Positions 41,136-51,572 of a stretch of DNA of 64,000 nucleotides are shown piece by piece; position 1 is the stretch's first letter, and the number at the start of each line of letters is the position of its first letter. A program made the translations under genes and the position numbers. A model generated the notes under the pieces. It was not told where the DNA came from, searched no databases, and saw only the letters and a list, made by a program, of their open reading frames with translations. This DNA is from Mycobacterium sp. ST-F2. Its GTDB lineage: Bacteria > Actinomycetota > Actinomycetes > Mycobacteriales > Mycobacteriaceae. The stretch covers positions 62,001 through 126,000 of the forward strand of contig NZ_JMHT01000007.1 of NCBI RefSeq assembly GCF_001905655.1. The letters are read 5' to 3'.

Positions 41136-41879
41136 CTACTTCAGCACGTTGACTGCGCGGGCGATGACCAGCGCCGTCGTCGAGATCGACACCAGCGACT
41201 GCAGCGTCATCATCATCTTGGCCCACCGCGACAGCGGCATGGTGTCGGTGGGGGAGAACGCCACGACGTTGGTGTAGCTCACGTACAGGTAGTCGACAAA
41301 CGTTGGGCGCCAACCGGGTTCGGCGTTCTGCGGATCGCTCATCTGGGGAAACTGGAAGTCCGGGTACGGGTCGTGGCCGGCCCTCCGGGCAAACGGCCCG
41401 CCACGGTCCAGCTCCCAGAACCAGATGCCGAACACGATGACATTGGTGATGAAGATCGCCGCGCCGCTGCCCAGCAGCAGTCCGGCATTGTTGGACACCT
41501 GGCCGGACAGGATGTGGACGTCGAGCACGATCGCGGAGGTGGTGTTGTCCGCGGTGATAGCCGCGGTCAGCACCCACATCGACCACTTACCGACGGTGGT
41601 CTCCCGGGACATCCGCACCGGGTTGATGACCATCAGCACGACCACGAGCAGCAGTTCGAGGCCGATCAGCGGCCAGCGGGGCACCACGGTGTACTGCTCG
41701 GGGACGGCCCATTGCAGCAGAACCGCGCCGAGGACGGCGGCGATCACCGGCAGCCGGTTCTCCGGCGCGCCGGGCCGCAGCCAGGACGGTACGTGGTGTT
41801 CCGCGCTGCTCGTCAGGCGGTGGGTGCGCTCGACGAATGTCCTGACCGCCGGCGGCAATGGTTCTGGAGTGGGGTCCAT
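41136..41879 (-). CDS. Integral membrane protein, DUF1345-like
   Basis: This 247-aa protein starts MDPTPEPLPPAVRTF and has about five or six hydrophobic helices ('WPLIGLELLLVVVLMVI', 'NAGLLLGSGAAIFITNVIVF', 'LVSISTTALVIARAVNVL'). The segment 'YVSYTNVVAFSPTDTMPLS' resembles a pore-loop region of ion-channel-like DUF1345 proteins, but without the GYGD filter. Function unknown. It is convergent with the patatin gene and divergent from ilvA. Confidence 0.75.
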   Translation of the reverse strand: MDPTPEPLPPAVRTFVERTHRLTSSAEHHVPSWLRPGAPENRLPVIAAVLGAVLLQWAVPEQYTVVPRWPLIGLELLLVVVLMVINPVRMSRETTVGKWSMWVLTAAITADNTTSAIVLDVHILSGQVSNNAGLLLGSGAAIFITNVIVFGIWFWELDRGGPFARRAGHDPYPDFQFPQMSDPQNAEPGWRPTFVDYLYVSYTNVVAFSPTDTMPLSRWAKMMMTLQSLVSISTTALVIARAVNVLK

Positions 41880-41915
41880 GCGCTCAGTTTTGCACCGAGA
41901 TGACACCATTAGACG

Positions 41916-43199
41916 GTGTCTGCCGAGCTGAGCCAGGGAACCCACAGGACGTCGCCGCTTGCCGCGGCCGACATCGATGCGGCTGCCCGGCGAATTTCCT
42001 CGGTGGTCACCCGCACCCCGCTGCAGTACAGCGACCGGCTGTCGGCGCTGACCGGCGCCCAGGTGTACCTCAAGCGTGAGGACCTGCAGGCGGTGCGCTC
42101 GTACAAGCTGCGCGGTGCCTACAACCTGCTGATGCAGCTCTCCGGCGAGGAGAAGGCCGCCGGTGTCGTGTGCTCGTCGGCCGGTAACCATGCCCAGGGC
42201 TTCGCGCTGGCCTGCCGCTCGATGGGTGTGCACGGCCGCGTATACGTCCCGGCCAAGACGCCGAAGCAGAAGCGGGACCGCATCCGGTATCACGGCGGCG
42301 ACTTCATCGAGCTGATCGTCGGCGGTGCCACCTACGACATGGCCGCCGAGGCGGCGCTCGAGGACGTCGCCCGGACGGGCGCCACGCTGGTCCCGCCGTA
42401 CGACGACCTGCGCACCATGGCCGGTCAGGGCACCATCGCCGTCGAGATCCTCGAACAGCTGGATGTCGAACCCGACCTGGTGATCGTGCCGGTGGGCGGC
42501 GGCGGTTGCATCAGCGGCATCACCACCTACCTGACCGCGCACACCAACGCGACCGCCGTGCTCGGGGCCGAGCCGGCGGGTGCGGCATCGATGATCGCGG
42601 CGCTCGCCAAGGGTGAGCCGGTGACGCTGCAGCATGTCGACCAGTTCGTCGACGGGGCCGCGGTGGCCCGGGCCGGGACGCTGACCTACGCGGCGCTGGC
42701 CGCGGCCGGCGATATGGCGTCGGTGACGACGGTCGATGAGGGCGCGGTCTGCACCGCGATGCTCGATCTGTACCAGAACGAGGGCATCATCGCCGAGCCC
42801 GCGGGCGCGCTGTCTGTCGCGGCGTTGATGGAGAACGGCGTCGAGGCCGGTTCGACGGTGGTCTGCCTGATCTCCGGTGGCAACAACGACGTGTCGCGTT
42901 ACGGCGAGGTGCTCGAACGGTCGTTGGTGCACCTGGGCCTCAAGCACTACTTCCTGGTGGACTTCCCGCAGGAGCCCGGCGCCCTGCGGCGGTTCCTCGA
43001 CGAGGTGCTCGGGCCCAACGACGACATCACGCTGTTCGAATACGTCAAGCGCAACAACCGGGAGACCGGCGCGGCGCTCGTCGGCATCGAACTCGGCTCG
43101 GCCGCCAACTTCGACGGGCTGCTGGAGCGGATGCACAACTCGGGCATCCACGTCGAGCCGTTGGAGCCGGGGTCGCCGGCGTACCGGTACCTGACCTAG
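41916..43199 (+). CDS. ilvA: Threonine ammonia-lyase (threonine dehydratase)
   Basis: This 427-aa PLP enzyme converts threonine to 2-oxobutanoate for isoleucine synthesis. PLP lysine lies in RSYKLRGAYN; 'SSAGNHAQGFALAC' and the phosphate-binding VPVGGGGCISG follow. The C-terminus has one ACT-like regulatory domain, giving the short form of about 420 aa. Start is GTG. The stop shares the palindrome CTAG with the convergent treZ stop. Confidence 0.94.
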   Translation: MSAELSQGTHRTSPLAAADIDAAARRISSVVTRTPLQYSDRLSALTGAQVYLKREDLQAVRSYKLRGAYNLLMQLSGEEKAAGVVCSSAGNHAQGFALACRSMGVHGRVYVPAKTPKQKRDRIRYHGGDFIELIVGGATYDMAAEAALEDVARTGATLVPPYDDLRTMAGQGTIAVEILEQLDVEPDLVIVPVGGGGCISGITTYLTAHTNATAVLGAEPAGAASMIAALAKGEPVTLQHVDQFVDGAAVARAGTLTYAALAAAGDMASVTTVDEGAVCTAMLDLYQNEGIIAEPAGALSVAALMENGVEAGSTVVCLISGGNNDVSRYGEVLERSLVHLGLKHYFLVDFPQEPGALRRFLDEVLGPNDDITLFEYVKRNNRETGAALVGIELGSAANFDGLLERMHNSGIHVEPLEPGSPAYRYLT

Positions 43200-44914
43200 G
43201 GGCGTCGACGGAGGATCGCGAAGCTGTGGCCGGGCAGTGTCGTGGCGTTTGTCCCGATCTGCGGCTCGGCTGAGCTCAGGACCGGCTCGCCGGCGACGGG
43301 CACGACGACAGGCTGCTCGCCGAGGTTGCACACCACGGCGAACGCCCCACGATGCATGACGATCCAACGGTCGGCCTCGTCGAACTCGACGCGCAGGTGG
43401 TCCAGCCACGGGTCGGCGAAGTCGGGCTCGGTGCGCCGCAACGTGATCAGGTCGCGATAGAGCTGCAGCAGCCGGGCGTGCTCGCCGGTGCCGACCTCGT
43501 CCCAATCGAGTTTGGAGCGCAGGAACGTCGCGGGGTCCTGGGGATCGGGGATGTCGTCGGCGGCCCAGCCGTGGTCGGCGAACTCCGCCTTGCGTCCTTC
43601 GGCCGTCGCGCGCGCGAGTTCCGGTTCGGGATGTGAACTGAAGAACTGGAACGGTGTCGACGCGCCCCACTCTTCGCCCATGAAAAGCATTGCCGTGTAA
43701 GGGGAGCCGAGGACCAGCGCGGCCTTGACGGCGAGCTGCCCGTAGTCGAGATTCTGCGACGGGCGGTCACCGATGGCCCGGTTGCCCACCTGATCGTGCG
43801 TGCAGGTGTACGCCAGCAGTCGGGTGGCCGGAATCTGCCCGGTGTCCAGCGGCCTGCCGTGCCGGCGCCGCCGGAACGACGAATAGGTGCCGGCGTGGAA
43901 GAAGCCGTGGGCCAGTGTGGTGGCGAGGGTCTGCATTGACCCGAAATCAGCGTAGTAGCCCTGCCGTTCGCCGGAGACCGCGGTGTGGATGGCGTGGTGG
44001 ATGTCGTCGTCCCACTGCGCCGCCAAGCCATAGCCGCCCCGGTCGCGTGGGGTGATCAGGCGCGGGTCGTTGAGATCGCTCTCGGCGATCAAAGACAGTG
44101 GTCGGCCCAATTCTGCTGCCAGCAGGTCGGTTTCGGTGGCCAGCTCTTCCATCAGGTGTATGGCGGTGGTATCCACCAGCGCGTGCACCGCATCCAGCCG
44201 CAGACCATCGATGCCGAAGTCCCGCATCCAGCGCAGCGCACAGTCGATGATGTAGCGGCGCACCGCGTCGGAATCGGCGGCGGCGATGTTGATGGCCTCG
44301 CCCCACGGGGTACGGCCCGCCGTCAGGTACGGCCCGAACTTGGGCAGGTAATTCCCGGACGGGCCAAGGTGATTGAACACGGCGTCGAGCAACACGCCCA
44401 GGCCGCGCCGGTGGCAGGCGTCGACGAACCGGACCAGACCCGACGGGCCGCCGTAGGGTTCGTGCACCGCGTACCACAGCACGCCGTCGTAGCCCCAGCC
44501 GTGGCTGCCGCTGAACGCGTTGACCGGCATCAGTTCGACGAAGTCGACGCCCAGGTCGATGAGGTGGTCCAGTCGCTCGATGGCGGCGTCGAAGGTGCCG
44601 GCCTCGGTGAACGTGCCGACGTGCAGCTCGTAGATGACCGCGCCCGCGATGGCCCGACCGGACCAGGGAGCCACGGGCTCGGCGGGCCACAGCTGTGAAA
44701 GTCCATGCACGCCATCGGGTTGTCGCGGTGAGCGCGGGTCCGGTAGTGGATCGGCGCCATCGAGGATGAAGCCGTATCGCGCGTCGGCCGGGACGTCGAC
44801 GGTGACGCGCCACCACCCGTCGTCGGACCGCGACATCGGGTACCGGGCCCCATCGGCCTCGAGGGTGACGACGTCAGGTGTGGGGGCCCACACCGAGAAT
44901 TCGTGATCAGGCAC
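43196..44914 (-). CDS. treZ: Malto-oligosyltrehalose trehalohydrolase
   Basis: This 572-aa GH13 enzyme releases trehalose from maltooligosyl-trehalose. An N-terminal CBM48-like domain (FSVWAPTPDVVTLEADG) is followed by 'IYELHVGTFTEAGTF', 'DGLRLDAVHAL' (nucleophile Asp) and LIAESDLNDPRL (acid Glu). Start is GTG, overlapping treY by 8 nt. Last gene of treX-treY-treZ, a route from glycogen to trehalose. Confidence 0.95.
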   Translation of the reverse strand: MPDHEFSVWAPTPDVVTLEADGARYPMSRSDDGWWRVTVDVPADARYGFILDGADPLPDPRSPRQPDGVHGLSQLWPAEPVAPWSGRAIAGAVIYELHVGTFTEAGTFDAAIERLDHLIDLGVDFVELMPVNAFSGSHGWGYDGVLWYAVHEPYGGPSGLVRFVDACHRRGLGVLLDAVFNHLGPSGNYLPKFGPYLTAGRTPWGEAINIAAADSDAVRRYIIDCALRWMRDFGIDGLRLDAVHALVDTTAIHLMEELATETDLLAAELGRPLSLIAESDLNDPRLITPRDRGGYGLAAQWDDDIHHAIHTAVSGERQGYYADFGSMQTLATTLAHGFFHAGTYSSFRRRRHGRPLDTGQIPATRLLAYTCTHDQVGNRAIGDRPSQNLDYGQLAVKAALVLGSPYTAMLFMGEEWGASTPFQFFSSHPEPELARATAEGRKAEFADHGWAADDIPDPQDPATFLRSKLDWDEVGTGEHARLLQLYRDLITLRRTEPDFADPWLDHLRVEFDEADRWIVMHRGAFAVVCNLGEQPVVVPVAGEPVLSSAEPQIGTNATTLPGHSFAILRRRP

Positions 44915-47174
44915 GGGCCTTCTCCAGCAGCGCCCCGGGCAGTTCGGCGAACAGCGCGTCGGCGGTCACGGTGCCGGACCAGGTCCGGTCGGTCAGCCGG
45001 TCGGTCCACTCGCCCTCGGGCAGCGCGATAGCGGTGTCGGCGCAATCGGATTGGTCCAGCTTGAGCGTCCACCGGGGCACGACCACCAGCACATCGGAAC
45101 CGCGCAGGAAGGCGATGACGTGGTCGGCGGCAGGCCCCTCGGCGACGATGGGGGTGTAGTCACCCGACAGGTAGGTGTCCGGCCGTTCCCGGCGGGACCG
45201 CAGCGCTGCCGAGACCACCCGAATCTTGGGGTGGCTCAAGGCCGTCAGTTCCGTCTGCCGGCGCGCGAAATCCACCGGACGACGATTGTCGGGGTCCACC
45301 AGGCTGTCGTCGAACAGTTCGGTGCCCTGGTAGACGTCGGGGATACCCGGCACTGTCAGGGCCAGCAGCTTCTGGGCCACGGCATCGCAACGCGCGGCCT
45401 CATCGAGTTGCCCGACGAACGCGGTCACCTCATTGGCCACCGGCCCGTCGAGTAGGGCGTCGATCCAGTCGCTCACGGCCCCTTCGAACTCGCGGTCCGG
45501 CTGCTCCCAATCGGTGTGGAGTTCGGCCTCCCGGATCGCCTTCTCGGCGTAGGCGTGCAGCCGCTCGCGGACGCTGTCGTCGACGTCGCCGGACACCGGC
45601 CACATGCCGATGATGTTCTGCCACAGGAACAATCCGGTGCCCTCGTCGGGCGGTAGGCACACTGTGTCCCAGCGCTTGACGCGCTGCGCCCATCGGTCGG
45701 CGCACTGCGACAGCACCGTGATGCGGGCCCGCACATCCTCGCTGCGCTTGGTGTCGTGCGTCGACAGCGTCACCATCGTGGCCGGCCAGTCCCGTCGGCG
45801 CGCGGCGGCCCGCTGGTGAAACTCGGCCGTGCTCATCCCGAACCGTTCGGGGGTGCCCCCGACCTCGTTCAGCGACACCAGCCGGGCGTCGCGGTAGAAC
45901 TGGGTGTCCTCGACGGCCTTGGCGGTCACCGCGCCGCACAGCTGCTGCAGCCGCGCGGCAGGCTCGGGCTGCTGCAGTGCCGTGGTAACCAGCTGTAGAG
46001 CAGGTGCCAGTTCCGGTGCTGCGCCGGCGGTTTCGCTGATGGCCTCGGGCAGCACCGCGGACAACACCCGGTAGTCGGTGCGATACACGCCGACGCGGCT
46101 GACCACTTGGGCGATGGCGGTCGGTAGCGCGGGATCGTCGGTGCCGGTCACCCGCACGATCGCGCGACACAGCCGGGACAGCTCACTGGCCAGGGTCTCG
46201 GTGGCGACCTTGACCTTCAATTCCCGGACGTCGCATCGGGTCTCGCGAGCCAGCTCCGTCAGCACATCGGCGCCGTCCGGGTCGACGAACAGCCCGCCGA
46301 TGTCCCGCAACACGTCATAACCGGTGGTGCCGCCGATGGGCAGGCTGGGTTCCAGCGGCTCGTCGGCGGCGAGGATCTTCTCGGCGACGATCCACGCGTC
46401 GGGGCCGGTCAGCTCGCGTAGCCGACTGAGATAGCCCGCGGGATCGGTCAATCCGTCGATGTGGTCGACGCGCAGTCCGTCGACCAGGCCTTCACGGAAC
46501 CAGCGGCCGATCTCGGCGTGGCTGGCGTCGAACACGTCCGGGTCCTCCTGGCGCACCGCGGCCAGCGAGGTGATCGAGAAGAACCGCCGGTAGCCGCAGA
46601 AACCGGACTGCCAGCCCGTCAACCGATACGCCTGCCGGGCGTAGACCTCGGCGGCCGTGCCCGCGCCGGTGCCGGGCCGGATCGGCCAGGACCGGTCACC
46701 CAGCCGGAGCACGTCACCGTCGACGGCGAGGTCGTCGACGTCGGCGTCGGAACCCAGCACCGGCAACACGATTCGGCCGTCGGGGTCCAGGTCCCAGTCG
46801 ATATCGAAGTATGCGGAGAACCGAGACGAACGACCGTGCGCCAGGACGTCCCACCACCACGGGTTCTGCTCGGGCCGTTCGACGCCCACGTGGTTGGGCA
46901 CGATGTCGACGACGAGCCCCATGCCGCGCGCGCGTGCCGCCGCGGAGAGCCGGGCGAAGCCCTCGGGCCCACCGAGCTCCGCCGAGATGGCCGTCGGGTC
47001 GGTGACGTCGTAGCCGTGCGTCGACCCGGCGACGGCGGTCAGCACCGGTGACAGATAGAGATGCGAGACGCCGAGATCGTCGAGATAGGGCAGCAGGGCC
47101 AGCGCGTCGTCGAAAGTCATGCCGTCGCTGCGCATTTGCAGTCGGTATGTCGATGAAACAGGCACGGCGTTCAC
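44907..47174 (-). CDS. treY: Malto-oligosyltrehalose synthase
   Basis: This 755-aa GH13 enzyme isomerises the terminal alpha-1,4 bond of maltodextrins to alpha-1,1. Conserved parts are 'STYRLQMRSDGMTFDDALA', DIVPNHVGV, 'GLRVDHIDGLTDP', IVAEKILAADE and VTLSTHDTKRSEDVRAR. Length is typical. The start is GTG, overlapping the treX stop (GTGA). Middle gene of the trehalose operon. Confidence 0.95.
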   Translation of the reverse strand: MNAVPVSSTYRLQMRSDGMTFDDALALLPYLDDLGVSHLYLSPVLTAVAGSTHGYDVTDPTAISAELGGPEGFARLSAAARARGMGLVVDIVPNHVGVERPEQNPWWWDVLAHGRSSRFSAYFDIDWDLDPDGRIVLPVLGSDADVDDLAVDGDVLRLGDRSWPIRPGTGAGTAAEVYARQAYRLTGWQSGFCGYRRFFSITSLAAVRQEDPDVFDASHAEIGRWFREGLVDGLRVDHIDGLTDPAGYLSRLRELTGPDAWIVAEKILAADEPLEPSLPIGGTTGYDVLRDIGGLFVDPDGADVLTELARETRCDVRELKVKVATETLASELSRLCRAIVRVTGTDDPALPTAIAQVVSRVGVYRTDYRVLSAVLPEAISETAGAAPELAPALQLVTTALQQPEPAARLQQLCGAVTAKAVEDTQFYRDARLVSLNEVGGTPERFGMSTAEFHQRAAARRRDWPATMVTLSTHDTKRSEDVRARITVLSQCADRWAQRVKRWDTVCLPPDEGTGLFLWQNIIGMWPVSGDVDDSVRERLHAYAEKAIREAELHTDWEQPDREFEGAVSDWIDALLDGPVANEVTAFVGQLDEAARCDAVAQKLLALTVPGIPDVYQGTELFDDSLVDPDNRRPVDFARRQTELTALSHPKIRVVSAALRSRRERPDTYLSGDYTPIVAEGPAADHVIAFLRGSDVLVVVPRWTLKLDQSDCADTAIALPEGEWTDRLTDRTWSGTVTADALFAELPGALLEKARA

Positions 47175-49294
47175 GCCGTCTTACGCAACACCAGCAGCGA
47201 GCGGGCCTGCAGTGTGACGGTCTCGCCGGCACCCGCCACGAGCTCTGTGTGCCCGTGCGGGTCAGCGGTGTCCAGCGCCGCCGCCCATTTCTCGCCGTAG
47301 TCCTGGCCGGGGATCACGAAATCCAGCGCCTCGTCGTGGGCGTTGAAGCACAACAGGAACGAGTCGTCGGTGACCCGTTCCCCGCGCGCGTTGGGTTCGG
47401 GTATCGCGTCGCCGTTGAGGAACACCGAGATGCTCTTGCCGAAACCGGAATCCCAGTCTTCGAGCGTCATCTCTTCTCCGGCGGGGGTCAGCCATGCGAT
47501 GTCACGGACCTGCCCGCTGCTCCGAACCGGTTGGCCGGCCAGGAACCGGCGCCGCCGGAAGACGGGATGCTTGCGCCGGAAAGCCACCACGGTGCGGGTG
47601 AATTCCAACATGGCCGAGTTGGTCTCGAGCATGGTCCAGTCCATCCACGCCAGCGGGTTGTCCTGGCAGTAGACGTTGTTGTTGCCCTGTTGCGTGCGCC
47701 CGATCTCGTCGCCGTGGCTGATCATCGGAGTACCCTGCGACAGCATCAGGGTCGCGAAGATGTTGCGGCGCTGCCGTTCCCGTAGCGCGATGATCGCGGG
47801 ATCGTCGGTCGGGCCCTCGACGCCGCAGTTCCAGGAGCGGTTGTGGCTCTCGCCGTCCCGGTTCTCCTCGCCGTTGGCGTCGTTGTGCTTCTCGTTGTAG
47901 GACACCAGATCGGTCAGCGTGAAGCCGTCGTGGCAGGTGACGAAGTTGATGCTCGCGCTCGGTCGCCGGCCCGTCGCCTCGTACAGATCCGAGGAACCGG
48001 TCAGTCGGGAGGCGAACTCGCCCAGGGTTGCGGGCTCGCCCCGCCAATAGTCACGCACAGTGTCGCGGTATTTCCCGTTCCACTCGGTCCACAAACCTGG
48101 GAAGTTGCCGACTTGGTAGCCGCCCTCGCCGACATCCCACGGCTCGGCGATCAGTTTCACCTGGCTGATCACCGGATCCTGTTGCACCAGATCGAAAAAC
48201 GCCGACAGCCGGTCCACGTCGTAGAACTCACGGGCCAGCGTCGAGGCGAGGTCGAAGCGGAAGCCGTCGACGTGCATCTCCAGCACCCAGTACCGCAGCG
48301 AATCCATGATCAGCTGCAGGGTGTGCGGGTGGCGGGCGTTGAGGCTGTTGCCGGTACCGGTGAAGTCCTTGTACAGCGACGGATCGTCGTCGTCGAGCCG
48401 GTAGTACGCGGCGTTGTCGATGCCGCGGAAATTCAGCGTCGGGCCGAGGTGGTTGCCCTCGGCGGTGTGGTTGTAGACGACGTCGAGGATGACTTCGATG
48501 CCGGCTTCGTGGAACGCCTTCACCATGGTCTTGAACTCGGCCACCGCACTGCCGGCGTGCTGGTTCCAGGAGTACTGGTAGTGCGGCGCGAAGAAGCCGA
48601 ACGTGTTGTAGCCCCAGTAGTTTCGCAGTCCCAGGTCAAGGAGCCGGTGATCGTGCAGGAACTGGTGCACCGGCATCAGCTCGATGGCGGTGACGCCGAG
48701 GGACTGCAGATGCTCGATGATCGCGGGATGCGCGAGGCCGGCATAGGTGCCGCGCAGTTCCTCCGGGATGGCCGGGTGCGTCTGCGTCATGCCCTTGACG
48801 TGGGCCTCGTAGATGACGGTCTCGTGATAGGGCGTCCGCGGCACGCGGTCGTTGTCCCAGTTGAAGAACGGGTTGATCACCACGCTGGTCATGGTGTGCC
48901 CCAACGAATCGACACCGGGGGGCTCGCCGACGGCCGACGGCTCGGCCATGTCGTACGAGTACAGCGCCTGGCTGAAGTCGAAGTCGCCGTGGAACGACTT
49001 GCCGTAGGGATCGAGCAGCAGCTTGCTCGGATCGCAGCGGTGCCCCGCGGCCGGATCCCACGGGCCGTACACCCGGAATCCGTAGCGCTGCCCCGGCGTC
49101 ACGGCCGGCAGGTAGCAGTGCCACACATAGCTGTCGACCTCGTCGAGATTGACACGTTCCTCGGTGCCGTCCTTGGCGATCAGGCACAGCTCGACGCGCT
49201 CGGCGACTTCGGAGAACACCGAGAAATTGGTGCCGGACCCGTCGTAGGTGGCACCGAGCGGATAGGCGCTACCCGGCCAAACGCCGACAACCAT
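47171..49294 (-). CDS. treX: Glycogen debranching enzyme
   Basis: This 707-aa GH13 isoamylase-type enzyme (GlgX/TreX) hydrolyses alpha-1,6 branches to give linear maltodextrins for TreY. It has an N-terminal CBM48 ('YPLGATYDGSGTNFSVFSE'), 'VIYEAHVKGMTQTHP', VYNHTAEGN, DGFRFDLAS, LIAEPWDVGEGGYQVG and 'NFVTCHDGFTLTDLVSYNEK'. First gene of the operon. The acyltransferase gene lies 9 nt upstream on the same strand. Confidence 0.95.
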   Translation of the reverse strand: MVVGVWPGSAYPLGATYDGSGTNFSVFSEVAERVELCLIAKDGTEERVNLDEVDSYVWHCYLPAVTPGQRYGFRVYGPWDPAAGHRCDPSKLLLDPYGKSFHGDFDFSQALYSYDMAEPSAVGEPPGVDSLGHTMTSVVINPFFNWDNDRVPRTPYHETVIYEAHVKGMTQTHPAIPEELRGTYAGLAHPAIIEHLQSLGVTAIELMPVHQFLHDHRLLDLGLRNYWGYNTFGFFAPHYQYSWNQHAGSAVAEFKTMVKAFHEAGIEVILDVVYNHTAEGNHLGPTLNFRGIDNAAYYRLDDDDPSLYKDFTGTGNSLNARHPHTLQLIMDSLRYWVLEMHVDGFRFDLASTLAREFYDVDRLSAFFDLVQQDPVISQVKLIAEPWDVGEGGYQVGNFPGLWTEWNGKYRDTVRDYWRGEPATLGEFASRLTGSSDLYEATGRRPSASINFVTCHDGFTLTDLVSYNEKHNDANGEENRDGESHNRSWNCGVEGPTDDPAIIALRERQRRNIFATLMLSQGTPMISHGDEIGRTQQGNNNVYCQDNPLAWMDWTMLETNSAMLEFTRTVVAFRRKHPVFRRRRFLAGQPVRSSGQVRDIAWLTPAGEEMTLEDWDSGFGKSISVFLNGDAIPEPNARGERVTDDSFLLCFNAHDEALDFVIPGQDYGEKWAAALDTADPHGHTELVAGAGETVTLQARSLLVLRKTA

Positions 49295-49303
49295 GAAGGC
49301 AGC

Positions 49304-51460
49304 TCACCACCAGCCGGTGGCAGCCCCGACCTGGCGGCCGAGCTCGCCGGTCATGGTGCGCATGTAGGTGGCGGACAGGTGATGAGAGTCGTGGTACAGC
49401 AATACATTTCCCTCCACAGCGCGGCAGATGTCAGGGCGGCACACCGCGTCACTCATGTCGAGCGGTTTCAGCAGAGGAAACTGCGCGACGAAATCGAGGG
49501 TCGGGTTGTGGTCGGACAGTACCTCGGAGCGGGAGATGCCGCAGGATGTTGAATTACCGCCGCTGGCAAGGCAGTCGGCCGGGAAGAAGGGTTTACCGTC
49601 CCGGACCAGCCACGGGGTGTCGCGCATGGCCAGGATCGGGATGTTCGCGTCGGACAATCGCTGCCAGATCCCGATGTAGGTGCCGGGCATGACATCGCCG
49701 GATTTGATGTTCCAGGGGCGGGTCGAGGTGGTGAAGACGAAGCTCGGGCGGTCGGCCACCAGTTTCGGCATGACCAGTTCGTTCCACTCGTAGCACTTGG
49801 GGTACGGCCGGTTGTCACCCATCACCAGCGGGTTGGGCTCGGTCGAGAGCGGACAACCCATCTTCAGGTAGGTGACCACCTTGAAGTGGTAGCGCTTGCC
49901 GAGGATGTCCAGCGCGGTGATCCAGTGCTCGGCGTGCGAGCCGCCGGCCAGCGCCACCGTGCGGGTGGCGGCGGTGTCGCCGTAGGAGCAGTTGCGGATG
50001 GACAGGTCGTCGAAGTCGGCGATGCAACTGTCGGCCGTCGTCGCCGGCACGTCGTCCTTGGCCTCGAGCACGGTCGGGCGGAACGGCAGCTTCGGCAGCT
50101 TCACGTGGTGCAGCAGCGAGCGCGCCCCCGGGTAGTCGACGGGGGACAGCGTCGCGAGTTCCTTGCCGTTGGCCCGTTCGGTGTTCATGTGCTCGCGCCA
50201 CGTGAACGCCGTGGCCGTCAGCGTCACCCCCATGAGGGCGACGAGTGTCCCCAGGACGGCAGTGGGGCGGCGCAGCCGCTTCCCGAGCGGAACGTCAGGC
50301 GTACGTACCGGCCGGCGCAGCGGGTTCTCGACGTAGCGGGTGGTCAGCCATGCCAACACCCCGGACACCAGCAGGACGGCGGCACCGTCGGCCAGATGTG
50401 CCCGGCTGTGGCCGCTGAAGGCCAGCCAGAAGATGAGCAGCGGCCAGTGCCAGAGATACAGCGAGTACGCCATGGCGCCGAGGGATACGAACGGGCCGGT
50501 GGCCAGGAGCCGGTTCGGCGCGGGCAGTCGCTCGGTGTGGTTCGCGGCGCTGAGGATGAACAGCATGGTCGCGCCGACCGGGATCAGCGCCCACGGCCCG
50601 GGGAACTCGCGCACGCCGTCGATCAGCGCGCCGCAGGACAGGATGGCCGCCAGCGCGACCAGCGACACGATGTTGCGCAGCCACATCGGCCACCGGACGG
50701 ACGGCACCAGCGCCCCGACGAGGGCGCCGAGCAACAGTTCCCAGCCGCGCGCGAAGCTGTTGTAGTAGGCGCTGACCTGGTCGGCCTGGTGGGCGACCAT
50801 CGCGTAGCAGAACGACGCGACCGTCAGCACGCTGAGCAGCGCGATGAACGCAGGCCGCAGCCGGTCGCCGAGCCGGCGCCGGAACAGGTACGCGAAGCCG
50901 AAGATCAGCGCCAGGAACGCGACGTAGAACTGGCCCTGCACCGACATCGACCACAGGTGTTGCAGCGGGCTGACGGATTCGCCGGCCCGCAGGTAGTTCG
51001 ACGCCGTTTCGGCCAGTTCCCAGTTCTGGTAGTAGCCGAGGCTGGCCAGGCTCTGGTCGGCGAAGGTCTCCCAGCGCGTTTCGGGCTGGATCAGGATGGT
51101 CAGCACGGCGCCCGCGGCCAGGACGACGATCAGCGCGGGCAACAGGCGACGGGCGAGCCGACGCAGCTGCGGCGCGGGGGACAGCGACGTCCCCGGCGTC
51201 AGCGCGAGCCGCAGGAGTTTGCCGCCGAAGAAGAAGCCGGACAGTGCGAGGAAGACGTCGACGCCGCCGGAAACCCGGCCGAACCAGACGTGAAAGGCGG
51301 CGACCATGGCGATGGCGATGCCGCGCAGACCGTCCAGGTCGTGGCGGTAGAACCCGCTCGGGGCAGTGCCCGCAGCCGAGTCCGCACCGCCGTCGAAGAC
51401 GTGCGCGGCGTTGCCCGACCCGGGCTGCGACGCCGGCCGCGGTGCTGCAAGAGTCGTCAT
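49304..51460 (-). CDS. OafA/YrhL-type membrane acyltransferase with SGNH domain
   Basis: This 718-aa protein has an acyltransferase-3 domain of about ten helices ('YRHDLDGLRGIAIAMVAAFH', SGGVDVFLALSGFFFGGKLL) followed by a C-terminal SGNH hydrolase-like domain (LAGGSHAEHW and the Asp/His motif YHDSHHLSATYMR). It probably O-acylates a cell-envelope glycan or lipid. M. tuberculosis has a homologue at this position (Rv1565c). It is 9 nt upstream of treX on the same strand, so co-transcription is likely. It is divergent from bioA. Confidence 0.9.
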   Translation of the reverse strand: MTTLAAPRPASQPGSGNAAHVFDGGADSAAGTAPSGFYRHDLDGLRGIAIAMVAAFHVWFGRVSGGVDVFLALSGFFFGGKLLRLALTPGTSLSPAPQLRRLARRLLPALIVVLAAGAVLTILIQPETRWETFADQSLASLGYYQNWELAETASNYLRAGESVSPLQHLWSMSVQGQFYVAFLALIFGFAYLFRRRLGDRLRPAFIALLSVLTVASFCYAMVAHQADQVSAYYNSFARGWELLLGALVGALVPSVRWPMWLRNIVSLVALAAILSCGALIDGVREFPGPWALIPVGATMLFILSAANHTERLPAPNRLLATGPFVSLGAMAYSLYLWHWPLLIFWLAFSGHSRAHLADGAAVLLVSGVLAWLTTRYVENPLRRPVRTPDVPLGKRLRRPTAVLGTLVALMGVTLTATAFTWREHMNTERANGKELATLSPVDYPGARSLLHHVKLPKLPFRPTVLEAKDDVPATTADSCIADFDDLSIRNCSYGDTAATRTVALAGGSHAEHWITALDILGKRYHFKVVTYLKMGCPLSTEPNPLVMGDNRPYPKCYEWNELVMPKLVADRPSFVFTTSTRPWNIKSGDVMPGTYIGIWQRLSDANIPILAMRDTPWLVRDGKPFFPADCLASGGNSTSCGISRSEVLSDHNPTLDFVAQFPLLKPLDMSDAVCRPDICRAVEGNVLLYHDSHHLSATYMRTMTGELGRQVGAATGWW

Positions 51461-51572
51461 GTTCGGCTGTCAATCTACCCAAGATCCAGGTCTGGTTCAT
51501 GTAGCGGCGAGTCGAGTGCCCGCCGAGTAGGCCCGTTTCGAGGGCGGGAAGGGACCGTTAGGCTCGGTCATC

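Noticed and set aside
41880..43670. Extension of the DUF1345-like minus-strand frame through the region opposite ilvA
   Set aside because: Only the part from ATG 41879 has a membrane-protein character; the upstream part mirrors ilvA codons and has no domain.
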